From contig NZ_AP017655.1 of NCBI RefSeq assembly GCF_002355855.1, positions 1,178,001-1,242,000 of the forward strand: a DNA stretch of 64,000 bases, in the 5' to 3' direction. The notes below the pieces were generated by a model that did not search any database, had not been told where the DNA came from, and was given only the letters and a program-made list of their open reading frames with translations. Below are positions 9,235-17,972 of this stretch, one piece after another. The position numbers and the translations under genes were made by a program. This DNA is from Sphingobium cloacae. Its GTDB lineage: Bacteria > Pseudomonadota > Alphaproteobacteria > Sphingomonadales > Sphingomonadaceae. Position 1 is the first letter of the stretch; each line of letters begins with the position of its first letter.

Positions 9235-9879
9235 TCAGAACATGCTTTCCGGGATGATGATGACGTCGCCGGGCGACAGCGTGACGTTCGCCTTGCTATC
9301 GCCGCGTTTCAGGAGGTCGCCGATACGGACCTGATATTCGGTCTGCTTGCCGCTATCCCTGTCGAAGCGGACGAGCCGCGCCTTGTTGCCCGCCGCATAT
9401 TGGGACAGGCCCCCGACCGCGATCATCGCGTCGAGCAGTGTCATGTTCGCGCGATAGGGGATGGAGGCGGGCTTTTCCGTCGCGCCGACGATCCGCACCT
9501 GCTGGCTGAACGTGCCGGAGAAATTGTTGACGATCACCGACACCAGCGGATTTTCGATATATTTGGACAGCGCCTGCTTGATGTCTTCCGACAGGATCTT
9601 GGGCGTCTTGCCCACGGCGGGCATGTCGGTGATGAGCGGCGTGGTGATGCGTCCGTCCGGCCGCACCTGGACCTTCGCGCCCAGTTCGGGATTGCGCCAT
9701 ACGAAGATGGTGAGTTCGTCGAGCGGGCCGATCACATATTCCTCGCCCGGCTTTTCCTCCGTGGCGACGAAGGATGCCGGCGGCAGTTGCGGCCCGCTGG
9801 CGCTCGACGCACAGCCCGACAGCACCATGGCCGAAAGCGATGCCCCGATGACAAGACTGGAAATCCGCTGAAAACCCAT
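9235..9879 (-). CDS. XrtA-system polysaccharide export lipoprotein (TIGR03027-like, Wza/Poly_export family)
   Basis: Outer-membrane polysaccharide export protein of 214 residues. It has a lipoprotein signal with lipobox LSGC (Cys about residue 23), then the Poly_export domain (YVIGPLDELTIFVWRNPELG) and a SLBB-like segment ending with SPGDVIIIPESMF. It is shorter than Wza, as usual for this subfamily. It is the first gene of the long minus-strand operon; a GAGGTGAG Shine-Dalgarno sequence precedes the ATG. The 132-bp gap upstream should contain the operon promoter, but I could not define -35/-10 boxes. Confidence 0.93.
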   Translation of the reverse strand: MGFQRISSLVIGASLSAMVLSGCASSASGPQLPPASFVATEEKPGEEYVIGPLDELTIFVWRNPELGAKVQVRPDGRITTPLITDMPAVGKTPKILSEDIKQALSKYIENPLVSVIVNNFSGTFSQQVRIVGATEKPASIPYRANMTLLDAMIAVGGLSQYAAGNKARLVRFDRDSGKQTEYQVRIGDLLKRGDSKANVTLSPGDVIIIPESMF

Positions 9880-10011
9880 GATCTCACCTCTTTATGCGGC
9901 ACGCGCCGGCGGCCGCCCAAGAGGTGAGGCAGGCCGGATCAGCGCATGGCTTCAACCTCCCTCATGCCCGCAAAGGGTAAAGATACCGTTAGGATTTGCA
10001 GCCCGTCGGAT

Positions 10012-11244
10012 TCAGCCGATCAGAAGCTGTCCCGCACAGGGATGGCCCAGAAAGGCGGCCGGGCTGGCCGAGGCGCCATAGGCTCCGGCCAGGAAGACCG
10101 CGATCAGATCGCCTTCCTGCACCGGGGGCAGGGCCACCTTGTCGCCCAGCCGGTCGATGGGAGTGCAGAGGCAGCCGACCACCGTTACGGCCTCCGGATT
10201 CGGTTCCGCACCGAAACGATTCGCGACCGCGATGGGATAGTTGCGGCGAACGACGGTGCCGAAATTGCCGCTGGCCGCGAGTTGATGATGCAGGCCCCCG
10301 TCCACGACAACGAAAGTTTCGCCCATGCTCTGCTTCACGTCGACCACGCGGGTCAGATAAACGCCCGCCTCCCCCACCAGCCAGCGGCCCAGCTCGATGG
10401 CGAAGGCGCTGTCGCGCAGGATGTCGGCGCGCGCTTCCAGCGCATTGTCCAGCGCCGCGCCGACGGGGCGGATGTCGAGCCGCTGGTCGCCGGGGAAATA
10501 GGGCAGGCCGAAACCGCCGCCCAGATTGACGAGCGGCGGCACGGCGCCCGCTTCTTCCGACAGGCGCGCGGCGAGGATCAGGGTCGCGGCCTGCATGTCG
10601 ATGATCGCTTGGCGGTCGAGCGCCTGGCTTCCTGCGAAGATGTGCCAGCCGCGCCAGTCCGCGCCCGCCCCCATCACGGTGCGAGCGAGAGCGGCGGCGC
10701 GGTCGGCATCGATGCCGAAGGGCTTGGCCCCGCCGCCCATCCGCATCCCCGATCCCTTGAGATCGAAATCGGGGTTCACGCGGACCGCGAGCTTCGGCCT
10801 GATCCCCAGACGGTCGCCGATGGCGAGCGCGCGACGCGCCTCCCCCTCCGACTCCAGATTGAGCGTCGCGCCATTCCGAATCGCCGCCGTCAGTTCATCA
10901 TCGCGCTTTCCCGGCCCTGCAAAGCTGATATGCGCCGCGTCCATGCCCGCCTCCAGCGCAAGCGCAAGTTCTCCGCCCGACGCCACATCGAAGCCATCGA
11001 CCAGCCCCGCCATGCGCGCTAGCAGCGGCGGATAAGGATTGGCCTTCATCGCGTAATGGATAGAGAGCGCATCGGGCATCGCCTCCCGCAAGGCGCGGAC
11101 CTGCGCTTCCACGATCGCCATGTCATAGACGAAGAGCGGCGTGTCGCCCGCTTCGTCGACAAGGCTCGCCGCGCCGCAGCCGCCGATCAGCAACATGCCG
11201 TCCTCGGCGGAAAAATGCGGCGGGATCGGTCCCATCGGCTTCAT
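10012..11244 (-). CDS. PLP-dependent decarboxylase, exosortase A-associated (TIGR03099-like)
   Basis: Fold type III (alanine racemase/ornithine-diaminopimelate decarboxylase) enzyme of 410 residues. The PLP lysine is in the SIHYAMKANPYPPLL motif (about residue 67). A glycine-rich phosphate loop (NLGGGFGLPYF) and the C-terminal C-x-P-x-D-like motif (VGCLCTPIDRLGDK) are present. The gene follows the acyl ligase with an ATGA overlap. In this locus type the decarboxylase, ligase and acyl carrier protein form a small module thought to make or load an acyl or amino-acyl group; the substrate is unknown. Confidence 0.92.
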   Translation of the reverse strand: MKPMGPIPPHFSAEDGMLLIGGCGAASLVDEAGDTPLFVYDMAIVEAQVRALREAMPDALSIHYAMKANPYPPLLARMAGLVDGFDVASGGELALALEAGMDAAHISFAGPGKRDDELTAAIRNGATLNLESEGEARRALAIGDRLGIRPKLAVRVNPDFDLKGSGMRMGGGAKPFGIDADRAAALARTVMGAGADWRGWHIFAGSQALDRQAIIDMQAATLILAARLSEEAGAVPPLVNLGGGFGLPYFPGDQRLDIRPVGAALDNALEARADILRDSAFAIELGRWLVGEAGVYLTRVVDVKQSMGETFVVVDGGLHHQLAASGNFGTVVRRNYPIAVANRFGAEPNPEAVTVVGCLCTPIDRLGDKVALPPVQEGDLIAVFLAGAYGASASPAAFLGHPCAGQLLIG

Positions 11245-12769
11245 GCGGCATGTTCCCGAGCCAAAGCCACGCGGTCGATCTTCCCATTGGGATTGCGCGG
11301 AAATCCGGCCAGCACGATGATCTCCCGAGGCTGCATGAAATTGGGGAGTTCGGCCTTGAGCCGCGCCTCCACCTGCGGCTTTACAGCCTCATCGCCCGCG
11401 CGCAACAGCAGCAATACCGCCTGCCCCAGCCTTTCGTCCTTCACACCCAGCGCGACGGCTTCGGCCACGCCTTCGACCGCGGCGGCGGCTTCCTCTATCT
11501 CCGTGGGGCTGATGCGGTTCCCCGCCGACTTTATCATCGCATCGTCCCGGCCGACGAAATAGAGCAAGCCCTCCTCGTCCCGCCGTACCGTATCGCCGGA
11601 CCAGACAGCCAAACCGCCATAGCGCGAGGCAGGCGGCGCGGGGCGGAAACGCTCCGCCGTGCGGGCGGCATCGCGCCAATAACCCTGCGCGACGAGCGGC
11701 CCGCAATGGACCAGTTCGCCCGGCTCTTCGTCGTCGGTGAGGCTGCCGTCCGGGCGCACCACCAATATCTCGGCGAAGGGGATCGCCGTCCCCATGCTGT
11801 CGGGATGGCTCGCCACCAAAGCAGGCGGAAGATAGGTGGAACGGAAGGCTTCCGTCAGCCCATACATGGGATAGAGGTCGGCCTGCGGGAACAACGCCCG
11901 CAGCTTCGCCACCAGCGGACGGGTCAACGCGCCGCCGCTGTTGGTGAGGCGCTTGAGCTTCGCGGCCGTTGCCGCGGGCCAGTCCAGTTCGGTGAGCTGC
12001 ACCCAGAGCGGCGGCACCCCGGCCAGCGTCGTGATGCCCCGCCGGTCCACCGCCTTCATGACGTCGCGCGGCGTCAGATAGTCGAGCGGAACGGCGCATC
12101 CGCCCGCAAACCATGTCGAAAATAGCTGATTCTGCCCATAGTCGAAGCTGAAGGGCAGGACGCACAGCGTGCGATCCTCCGGCGAGAGGCGCAGATAGCC
12201 GGCCACCGACACCGCGCCCAGCCACAGGTTCGCATGGCTCAGCATCACGCCTTTGGGCCGCCCGGTCGATCCGCTGGTATAGAGGATCGCGGCCAGATCG
12301 TCCGGCGCGGCGTCGCAGGGGCCTATCCCCTCCCCCCCCTCATGGCGGCGGCGGCGTCACCCTCAGGGTGGAGGTGGCATCCGGAGGGCACATCGCCCTC
12401 CCCCAGCGTATCGAGCCGCGCCGCCGTGCCGATCAGCAGCGCCGCGCCGCTGTCGGAGAGGATATGGGCGACCTGCGCATGTTTCAGCAGCGGGTTGATC
12501 GGGACATGCACCAGCCCGGCGCGCGGCGCGGCGAGCGGCATGAGCGCCGCCACCGGCCCCTTGGCGATCCAGCTTGCCACCCGTGCTCCTCGCTCCAGCC
12601 CGAATCCGGCGAGCCAGCCCGCCAGCCGTGCGAGAGCTTGCTCCAGTTCGGAGAAATCATGGCAGCCCGACCGGCCGTCCAGTGCCGGATGCGTGGGGTT
12701 TCCGCGCAAAAGCACATGATCGATGGGCCGTAACTCCACGTCGCCGAAGAGGGGGTCGCTTAACTTCAT
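11241..12769 (-). pseudogene. Acyl-CoA/ACP ligase (AMP-forming), exosortase A-associated (TIGR03098-like), frameshifted
   Basis: ANL-superfamily adenylating enzyme split between two frames. The N-terminal 148 residues (from the ATG at 12769) end in a TAG stop at about 12335, and the rest continues in another frame down to 11241. The adenylation motif LYTSGSTGRPKG sits in the second frame at about 12250-12290, with no start codon of its own at a sensible place. The frames meet in a run of eight Gs (minus strand, 12342-12349). Adding one G gives a continuous protein of about 509 residues with no missing motif. This is either a sequencing error, a recent mutation or a contingency tract. The gene overlaps the decarboxylase (ATGA). 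Confidence 0.88.
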
Positions 12770-12818
12770 CTCCAGACTTTTCCTTTAGGCGCGTGGGACG
12801 TGCCGGGGAGATAGTGGT

Positions 12819-13826
12819 TTGGCGGTCGCAAGGGAATATCGGAGCTTCGCGGAGGTGCGGCCCGCACTGGCCGGGCGGCTCGATCGCGCCGCGACGCCCT
12901 GCCTGTTCGACCGGATCGACTGGTTCGAATCGCTCCATGGCCATTGTTTTGCGGATCGGCCCCCGCATGTGCTGCGGGTGACGGAGGAGGATGCGGAGCT
13001 TTGGCTGTTCCTGCTGCCGTCCGATACGCGCCGCCTTTCGGCCCTGGCGAACTGGTATAGTTTCCTTTGGAGACCGATCTTCCTGAGCGCGCCCGCTCTC
13101 CCGTTGCAGGCGGCATTGCTGGAGGCGGCGGCGCTTCATCTCCTCGCCGATCATGCCCAGATCGATTTCTACCCGGTGCAGGGCGAAGCCGAACAGATGC
13201 TGGCCGCCTTCCGCCGTGCCGGATGGTTCGCGGTGCGCCGCCCGATGGGTGGGCGGCATGTGCTGGACGTGAAAGGGCGCGATTTCGCGGCCTATTGGGC
13301 GCAGCGCCCGGGGCGGCTGCGCAACCAGGTGCGGCGCAAGGGCCGTGGCGCGCCCTTCGCCATCGACATATCCAAGCGCCTGACCGACGCCTTGTGGGAC
13401 GATTATCAGCATGTCCATGCCCGCAGCTGGAAGGACGCGGAGCCGGGCCTTTCCTTCCTGCGGGCCTTGGCCGAGCGGGAAAGCGTGGCGGGCACGTTGC
13501 GGATGGGCTTTGCGCGGCGGGACGGGATGCCGGTGGCGACGCAACTGTGGACGGTGGAGAATGGCGTCGCGCTGATCCACAAACTCTCTCACGACCGGGC
13601 TTTCGACCATGGCTCGCCCGGCACCTTGCTCAGCCACGCGATGTTCGCCCATGCGATCGACGCGGACCACGTGGCGACGATCGATTATGGCACGGGCGAC
13701 AATGCCTATAAGCGGGACTGGATGGACGAACGGGCGACGCTGCACCGCATCGACTGCTTCAACCCGCGCCATGCCTCCACCTGGATTCCGGCGGCGCGCA
13801 CCGCGATTTCCGCGCTTGTCGGATAG
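12819..13826 (+). CDS. GNAT/BioF2-like acyltransferase of the XrtA acyl module
   Basis: Protein of about 335 residues of the Acetyltransf_6 (BioF2-like, FemAB-related) type: an N-terminal CLFDRIDWFESL segment, a RLRNQVRRKGR basic stretch, and a C-terminal GTLLSHAMFAHAIDADHVATIDYGTGDNAYKRDW block, the signature of these acyltransferases. It is divergent from the acyl ligase (49-bp gap) and 25 nt upstream of the acyl carrier protein, so it likely transfers the group activated by the ligase and carried on that ACP. A TTG start at 12819 is used, with GGGGAG placed 8 nt upstream; an alternative internal start cannot be excluded. Confidence 0.8.
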   Translation: MAVAREYRSFAEVRPALAGRLDRAATPCLFDRIDWFESLHGHCFADRPPHVLRVTEEDAELWLFLLPSDTRRLSALANWYSFLWRPIFLSAPALPLQAALLEAAALHLLADHAQIDFYPVQGEAEQMLAAFRRAGWFAVRRPMGGRHVLDVKGRDFAAYWAQRPGRLRNQVRRKGRGAPFAIDISKRLTDALWDDYQHVHARSWKDAEPGLSFLRALAERESVAGTLRMGFARRDGMPVATQLWTVENGVALIHKLSHDRAFDHGSPGTLLSHAMFAHAIDADHVATIDYGTGDNAYKRDWMDERATLHRIDCFNPRHASTWIPAARTAISALVG

Positions 13827-13851
13827 ATCGCGAGCCATTAAGCGACGGCCC

Positions 13852-14142
13852 ATGCAGGCAGAAGATTCTCAGCCGGTCGACCGGATGGACGAAGTGGAGA
13901 ACCTGACGCGCGCGCTGTTGCGCGACGTTCTGGGCCTGACGCAGGAAAGGGTCGATGCGTTCGAGGCGGACACGCCGCTTTTCGGAGCGCTGCCGGAACT
14001 GGATTCCATGGCCGTCGCTGGCCTGCTCACCGAAATGGAGGATCGCTTCCAGATCCTGATCGACGACGAGGATATCGACGGCGACACGTTCGAGACTTTC
14101 GGCACGCTGGTGTCCTTCGCGCGGATGAAGGTCGGCGGATAG
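13852..14142 (+). CDS. Free-standing acyl carrier protein of the XrtA acyl module
   Basis: Acidic protein of 96 residues with the carrier fold and the phosphopantetheine site ELDSMAVAGLL (Ser about residue 46). The ATG at 13852 begins MQAEDSQPVDRMDE; a later Met at about residue 12 would remove only the unstructured start. It follows the acyltransferase by 25 nt on the same strand. With the divergent ligase and decarboxylase it would make a complete activate-carry-transfer set. It is unlikely to be the fatty-acid ACP, since its sequence differs from AcpP and fabD/fabF are absent. Confidence 0.88.
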   Translation: MQAEDSQPVDRMDEVENLTRALLRDVLGLTQERVDAFEADTPLFGALPELDSMAVAGLLTEMEDRFQILIDDEDIDGDTFETFGTLVSFARMKVGG

Positions 14143-14191
14143 TTTTCGGTTTGCTTTCGGCCAGCAGCGGACACTCCTTCATCCGTTCGGG

Positions 14192-14270
14192 CTGAGCGAA
14201 GTCGAAGCCTTCCACTGAGCGGAGCGAAGTGGCCTCCCTCCGGTCGGCCGTGCCCTTCGACTTCGCTCAG
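14192..14270. repeat. Intergenic palindromic repeat (sphingomonad-type)
   Basis: Two perfect 16-bp inverted arms (CTGAGCGAAGTCGAAG at 14192-14207 and its complement at 14255-14270) surround a second, smaller palindrome (CACTGAGCGGAGCGAAGTG region). It lies between the ACP gene and the convergent trxB gene, where it could act as a bidirectional terminator or REP-like element. A degenerate relative is at 58857-58990. Confidence 0.75.
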
Positions 14271-14310
14271 GGCGTACGGAATGAGGAAGGCGGACCGTCG
14301 CCAATCCCCC

Positions 14311-15273
14311 CTACTCCGCCGCCAGCGCCTCGAAATCCGCTTCGGCGAGGAATTTCTCGACGTCCAGCGCGGCCATGCATCCCATGCCCGCCGCCGTTAC
14401 CGCCTGGCGGTAGATCTTGTCGGTGACGTCGCCCGCCGCGAACACGCCCGGGACGGCGGTGCGGGTCGTGCCCTTTTCCACCAGCAGATAGCCTTCGTCC
14501 ATCGGCAGCTTGCCTGCGAACAATTCCGTCGCGGGCTGGTGCCCGATGGCGACGAACGCGCCGTCCGCCTCGATATGGCTGGCCTTGCCCGTCACCGTGT
14601 CGATCAGGTCGACGCCGACCAGCCCTTCGGGATCGCCGCCGCCCACGAAACGCGCGATCTTCTGGTTCCAGACCACCTTGATGTTCGGATGCGCGAACAG
14701 GCGTTCCTGCAGGATCTTCTCCGCCCGCAGCGAATCGCGCCGATGGATCAGCGTCACGTCATGGCTGTGGTTGGTGAGGTAGAGCGCTTCCTCCACCGCC
14801 GTGTTGCCGCCGCCGATCACGACCACCTTCTTGCCGCGATAGAAAAAACCGTCGCAGGTGGCGCAGGCGGACACGCCCTTGCCCTGAAGCAGCTGCTCGC
14901 CCTCCGCGCCCAGCCATTTGGCCTGCGCGCCAGTGCAGATCACCAGGCTGTCGGCGACATAGATGGTGCCGCTGTCGCCCGTCAGGCGGAAGGGCCGCTG
15001 CGAAAGGTCGACGTCCACGATCATGTCATAGACCATCTGCGCGCCGACATGCTCGGCCTGCGCCTGCATCTGCTCCATCAGCCACGGCCCCTGGATCACG
15101 TCCCTGAAGCCCGGATAATTCTCCACGTCCGTCGTGATGGTCAGCTGCCCGCCCGGCTGCATCCCCTGCACCACGATCGGCGCCAGCCCCGCGCGTGCGC
15201 CGTAAATGGCGGCGGACAGGCCGGCCGGGCCGGAACCGAGGATGAGCATGCGGGTGGAATGGGTAGCGGTCAT
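14311..15273 (-). CDS. trxB: Thioredoxin-disulfide reductase
   Basis: Flavoenzyme of 320 residues that reduces thioredoxin with NADPH. An N-terminal FAD-binding motif GSGPAGLSAAIYGARAG is followed by the redox-active CATC (about residues 137-140, in SACATCDGFF) and a second nucleotide motif VVIGGGNTAVEEAL for NADPH. The C-terminal FAD motif GVFAAGDVTDKIYRQAVTAAG is intact. Length matches the family. It is monocistronic: 108 bp separate it from the Anbu gene upstream. Confidence 0.96.
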   Translation of the reverse strand: MTATHSTRMLILGSGPAGLSAAIYGARAGLAPIVVQGMQPGGQLTITTDVENYPGFRDVIQGPWLMEQMQAQAEHVGAQMVYDMIVDVDLSQRPFRLTGDSGTIYVADSLVICTGAQAKWLGAEGEQLLQGKGVSACATCDGFFYRGKKVVVIGGGNTAVEEALYLTNHSHDVTLIHRRDSLRAEKILQERLFAHPNIKVVWNQKIARFVGGGDPEGLVGVDLIDTVTGKASHIEADGAFVAIGHQPATELFAGKLPMDEGYLLVEKGTTRTAVPGVFAAGDVTDKIYRQAVTAAGMGCMAALDVEKFLAEADFEALAAE

Positions 15274-15381
15274 GACGGTCTTTCGGCTGCGATTCGTTGT
15301 CGGGAAGGAGATAAGGCCCCCCCGCCTCCGCGCAAGCGTCAGTTGGCCATGCTTTTCCCTCTGCCCCTGATAGGCGAGCGA

Positions 15382-16119
15382 TCAGCCCAGCACGTCGGGC
15401 AGGTCTTCGAAGCCTTTCCGCAGCGCGGCGGACCAGCTTTGGGACAGGGTGGCGAACTGCTCGTCGTCCGCCTCGATCCGGGTGCGGACGCGGAAGTCGA
15501 ACGCATCCCGTTCGATCACCGCAAGGTCGAGGGGCATCCCCACCGAAAGATTGGATCGCAACGTCGAATCCATCGACACCAGCACCGCCTTCACCGCCTC
15601 CTCCAGGCTCGTTTCCCGCTGGATGATGCGGTCGAGGATCGGCTTGCCATATTTATGCTCGCCGATCTGGAAGAAGGGCGTGTCCTCCGTCGCCTCGATG
15701 AAGTTCCCGGCGGAATAGACGAGGTAGAGGCGCGGCTTGCCGCCACGGCGCTGGCCCGCGATCAGGATGGAGGCGTCGGCCGCCGATCCCTGCATCTCGA
15801 TCGTGCTGCGATACTGGCCCTGCATGGCGCACATGGCCTCCCCCACGATCTGCGCCACGCGATGCATGGTCGGGCAGTTGAGGATGGTCTCCACATCGGG
15901 GTCGAGCGCCGAATCCTTGATCGCGCGGCCCAGCATCGACTTGACGCCCTGCGTGATCGACAGATTGCCTGAGCAGAGCAACGCGATGGCCCGCTCGCCC
16001 GGGTTCACATAGGTGAAGGTCTTCCGGAAGCGCGCGATATTGTCCATGCCCGCATTGGTACGGGTGTCGGACAGCATGACCAGTCCCTGATCGACGCGCA
16101 CCGCCACACAATATGTCAT
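15382..16119 (-). CDS. Anbu-type proteasome-like peptidase (COG3484)
   Basis: Predicted proteasome-type protease of 245 residues, an Ntn-hydrolase relative of HslV known as Anbu. The ATG at 16119 is chosen because it places Thr directly after Met (MTYCVAVRVDQG), giving the N-terminal nucleophile, followed by LSDTRTNAG and a Lys in FRKTFTY, as in the family. In-frame sequence upstream of 16119 lies in the gap and in the transglutaminase gene. It is the last gene of an operon with ATP-grasp, alpha-E and transglutaminase genes, a combination conserved across many bacteria; substrates are not known. Confidence 0.92.
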   Translation of the reverse strand: MTYCVAVRVDQGLVMLSDTRTNAGMDNIARFRKTFTYVNPGERAIALLCSGNLSITQGVKSMLGRAIKDSALDPDVETILNCPTMHRVAQIVGEAMCAMQGQYRSTIEMQGSAADASILIAGQRRGGKPRLYLVYSAGNFIEATEDTPFFQIGEHKYGKPILDRIIQRETSLEEAVKAVLVSMDSTLRSNLSVGMPLDLAVIERDAFDFRVRTRIEADDEQFATLSQSWSAALRKGFEDLPDVLG

Positions 16120-16144
16120 GCTCCTGCGGCTCCCGAATGCCTGC

Positions 16145-17017
16145 CTATCTTTCCGGCATGGACGACGGGGCACCTTGCTGCTGCTGTTGCTGCAACTGCC
16201 GCTCCTCCAGCCCTTCCTCCGCCTGCGCGATCCGGACGTCCGCGTCAATCCACATATCGCCCGTCAGCGTGACGGACCCACGGATCGGCGCGGCGGCGTC
16301 CGCGTCCAGCCCCGACGCCACGCGCAGATAGCGGTCGGTGACGCAGACCTGATTGGACGGATCGAACCCGACCCAGCCAAGATCGGGCACCAGCGCTTCG
16401 GCCCAGCCATGGGTTTCGTGCAGCGCATCCCCCTCCTCCGCCAGCAGATAGCCCGACACGTAACGCGCGGGCATCCCGAGCGTCCGCGCGCCCGCGATGA
16501 ATATCTGCGCATGGTCCTGGCACACGCCCGCGCCCAGGGCGAACGCTTCGGCCGCGCTGGTTTCCGTCGATGTAACGCCGGCGCGATAGCTCACCGCCTG
16601 CCGCACCGATGCCGAAAGGGCGTGAAGCCGATCCAACGGCGATCCTTGCTCCGCCACGGACATCGCCAGAGCGCGAATCCCGTCCGATGCGCGGGTCAGC
16701 GGCGTATCGCGCAGGAAATAGCGGGGATCGACCTGCCCCGTCGGCCATCCCAGGACGCCGTGGGTCTCCGTCGTTTCCGCCAGCCCTTCCGCCACGACGA
16801 CCGCATGGTCGAGCTGGTCATGGCGGATCCACACCGCCTCCTTCTCGCCATAGCTGTTGGGATGGAAAGCGGTGACCGGATCACCGTTCACAATGACGCG
16901 CCATTCCCATATCTTCTGTTGCGGCGTGTCGACCGGCATCAGCTTCAGCCGCATGGCGACACGCCCCGCCGCCCCGGCATAGCGATAGACGGTCTGATGC
17001 CGGACGAGCAGTTTCAT
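16145..17017 (-). CDS. Transglutaminase-like cysteine peptidase/amidase
   Basis: Protein of 290 residues with a bacterial transglutaminase-like N-terminal domain followed by the papain-like core. The catalytic triad is visible: Cys about 165 (GAGVCQDHA), His about 203 (ETHGWAE) and Asp about 219 (VGFDPSN). The last 30 residues contain six consecutive glutamines, a low-complexity tail outside the fold. It lies 18 nt after the alpha-E gene and 25 nt before Anbu. The partners suggest it makes or breaks a peptide or isopeptide bond in the same pathway. Confidence 0.92.
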   Translation of the reverse strand: MKLLVRHQTVYRYAGAAGRVAMRLKLMPVDTPQQKIWEWRVIVNGDPVTAFHPNSYGEKEAVWIRHDQLDHAVVVAEGLAETTETHGVLGWPTGQVDPRYFLRDTPLTRASDGIRALAMSVAEQGSPLDRLHALSASVRQAVSYRAGVTSTETSAAEAFALGAGVCQDHAQIFIAGARTLGMPARYVSGYLLAEEGDALHETHGWAEALVPDLGWVGFDPSNQVCVTDRYLRVASGLDADAAAPIRGSVTLTGDMWIDADVRIAQAEEGLEERQLQQQQQQGAPSSMPER

Positions 17018-17035
17018 GGCCGACGTTCCCTTCCC

Positions 17036-17968
17036 CTAGCCGAAATAATAGGTCTGGGCGATCTCGAAGCCCAGCCGGTTGGTCATCTTCAGGCTCATCT
17101 GCACCGTTTCATGCAGGCCCCGGCGGAAAATCTCTCCACTGTCCAGCTCTTCCAGATCGGCGACCATCTCCTGCACCGTATCATGACAAGGGCCGCGCGA
17201 ATCATGCCAGCCTGCGAGCCGATTGAGCCGATAGGCCAACTGGTCGGCGCAAAAGGCGACGCTGCGCGGGAACAGGCGATTGAGCATCAGGAAATCGGTG
17301 ATCTGCCACGGCGTGTAGGTGCCGCCATAGACATGATGATAGGCCCGCGCGCCCGACAGGGCATAGAGCACCGAAGTCCACTGATAATGATCCCGATTGC
17401 CGCCGATCACCTCCGTTTCGGGGAGCAGCACATAATATTTGACGTCCAGCAGCCGCAACGTCATCTGCGCTCGCTCCAGCGCCCCGCCCGCGCGCAGGAA
17501 GTCATGCCCCTCGTTGCGAAGCTGCCCCGCGTCCGTCGCGCCCCGGAACGTCATCACCCGCGTCTTCACCCAGTCGATCAGCGCGGGAAGCTGCTGCCGC
17601 GCCTCCGCCACGTCATAGCTGTCGAGCTTGCGCCATCCTTCGTTGAGCGATTCCCACATGTCCTGCGTCAACATGGTGCGCGCTGACTTGGCGTTGGCGC
17701 GCGCCTTGAGCAGGCAGGATCGGATGGAGGACGGATTGTCCGGGTCCAGCATCAGATAGGATACGACATCGCTTTCCGTGACCGGCGTCCCAGTCGGAAA
17801 CTGCTCCTCGCACCCCGCCGCGCGGACGACCGATCGCCACTCGTCGCGATGATGCGCGCCGGGCAGGATCGTCATGCGCTGCCCCATGGTGAGCAGCCGC
17901 GCGGTGGCCTCCGCCCGCTCCATGTAGCGGGCCATCCAGAAGAGATTTTCAGCGGTCCGGCTCAGCAT
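17036..17968 (-). CDS. Alpha-E domain protein (DUF403)
   Basis: All-helical protein of 310 residues with the family start MLSRTAENLFWMARYMERAE. The family is almost always encoded next to circularly permuted ATP-grasp and transglutaminase genes, and is thought to act with the ATP-grasp enzyme in a peptide-ligating complex; no activity is established. It starts 4 nt after the ATP-grasp stop. Confidence 0.92.
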   Translation of the reverse strand: MLSRTAENLFWMARYMERAEATARLLTMGQRMTILPGAHHRDEWRSVVRAAGCEEQFPTGTPVTESDVVSYLMLDPDNPSSIRSCLLKARANAKSARTMLTQDMWESLNEGWRKLDSYDVAEARQQLPALIDWVKTRVMTFRGATDAGQLRNEGHDFLRAGGALERAQMTLRLLDVKYYVLLPETEVIGGNRDHYQWTSVLYALSGARAYHHVYGGTYTPWQITDFLMLNRLFPRSVAFCADQLAYRLNRLAGWHDSRGPCHDTVQEMVADLEELDSGEIFRRGLHETVQMSLKMTNRLGFEIAQTYYFG

Positions 17969-17972
17969 CGCA

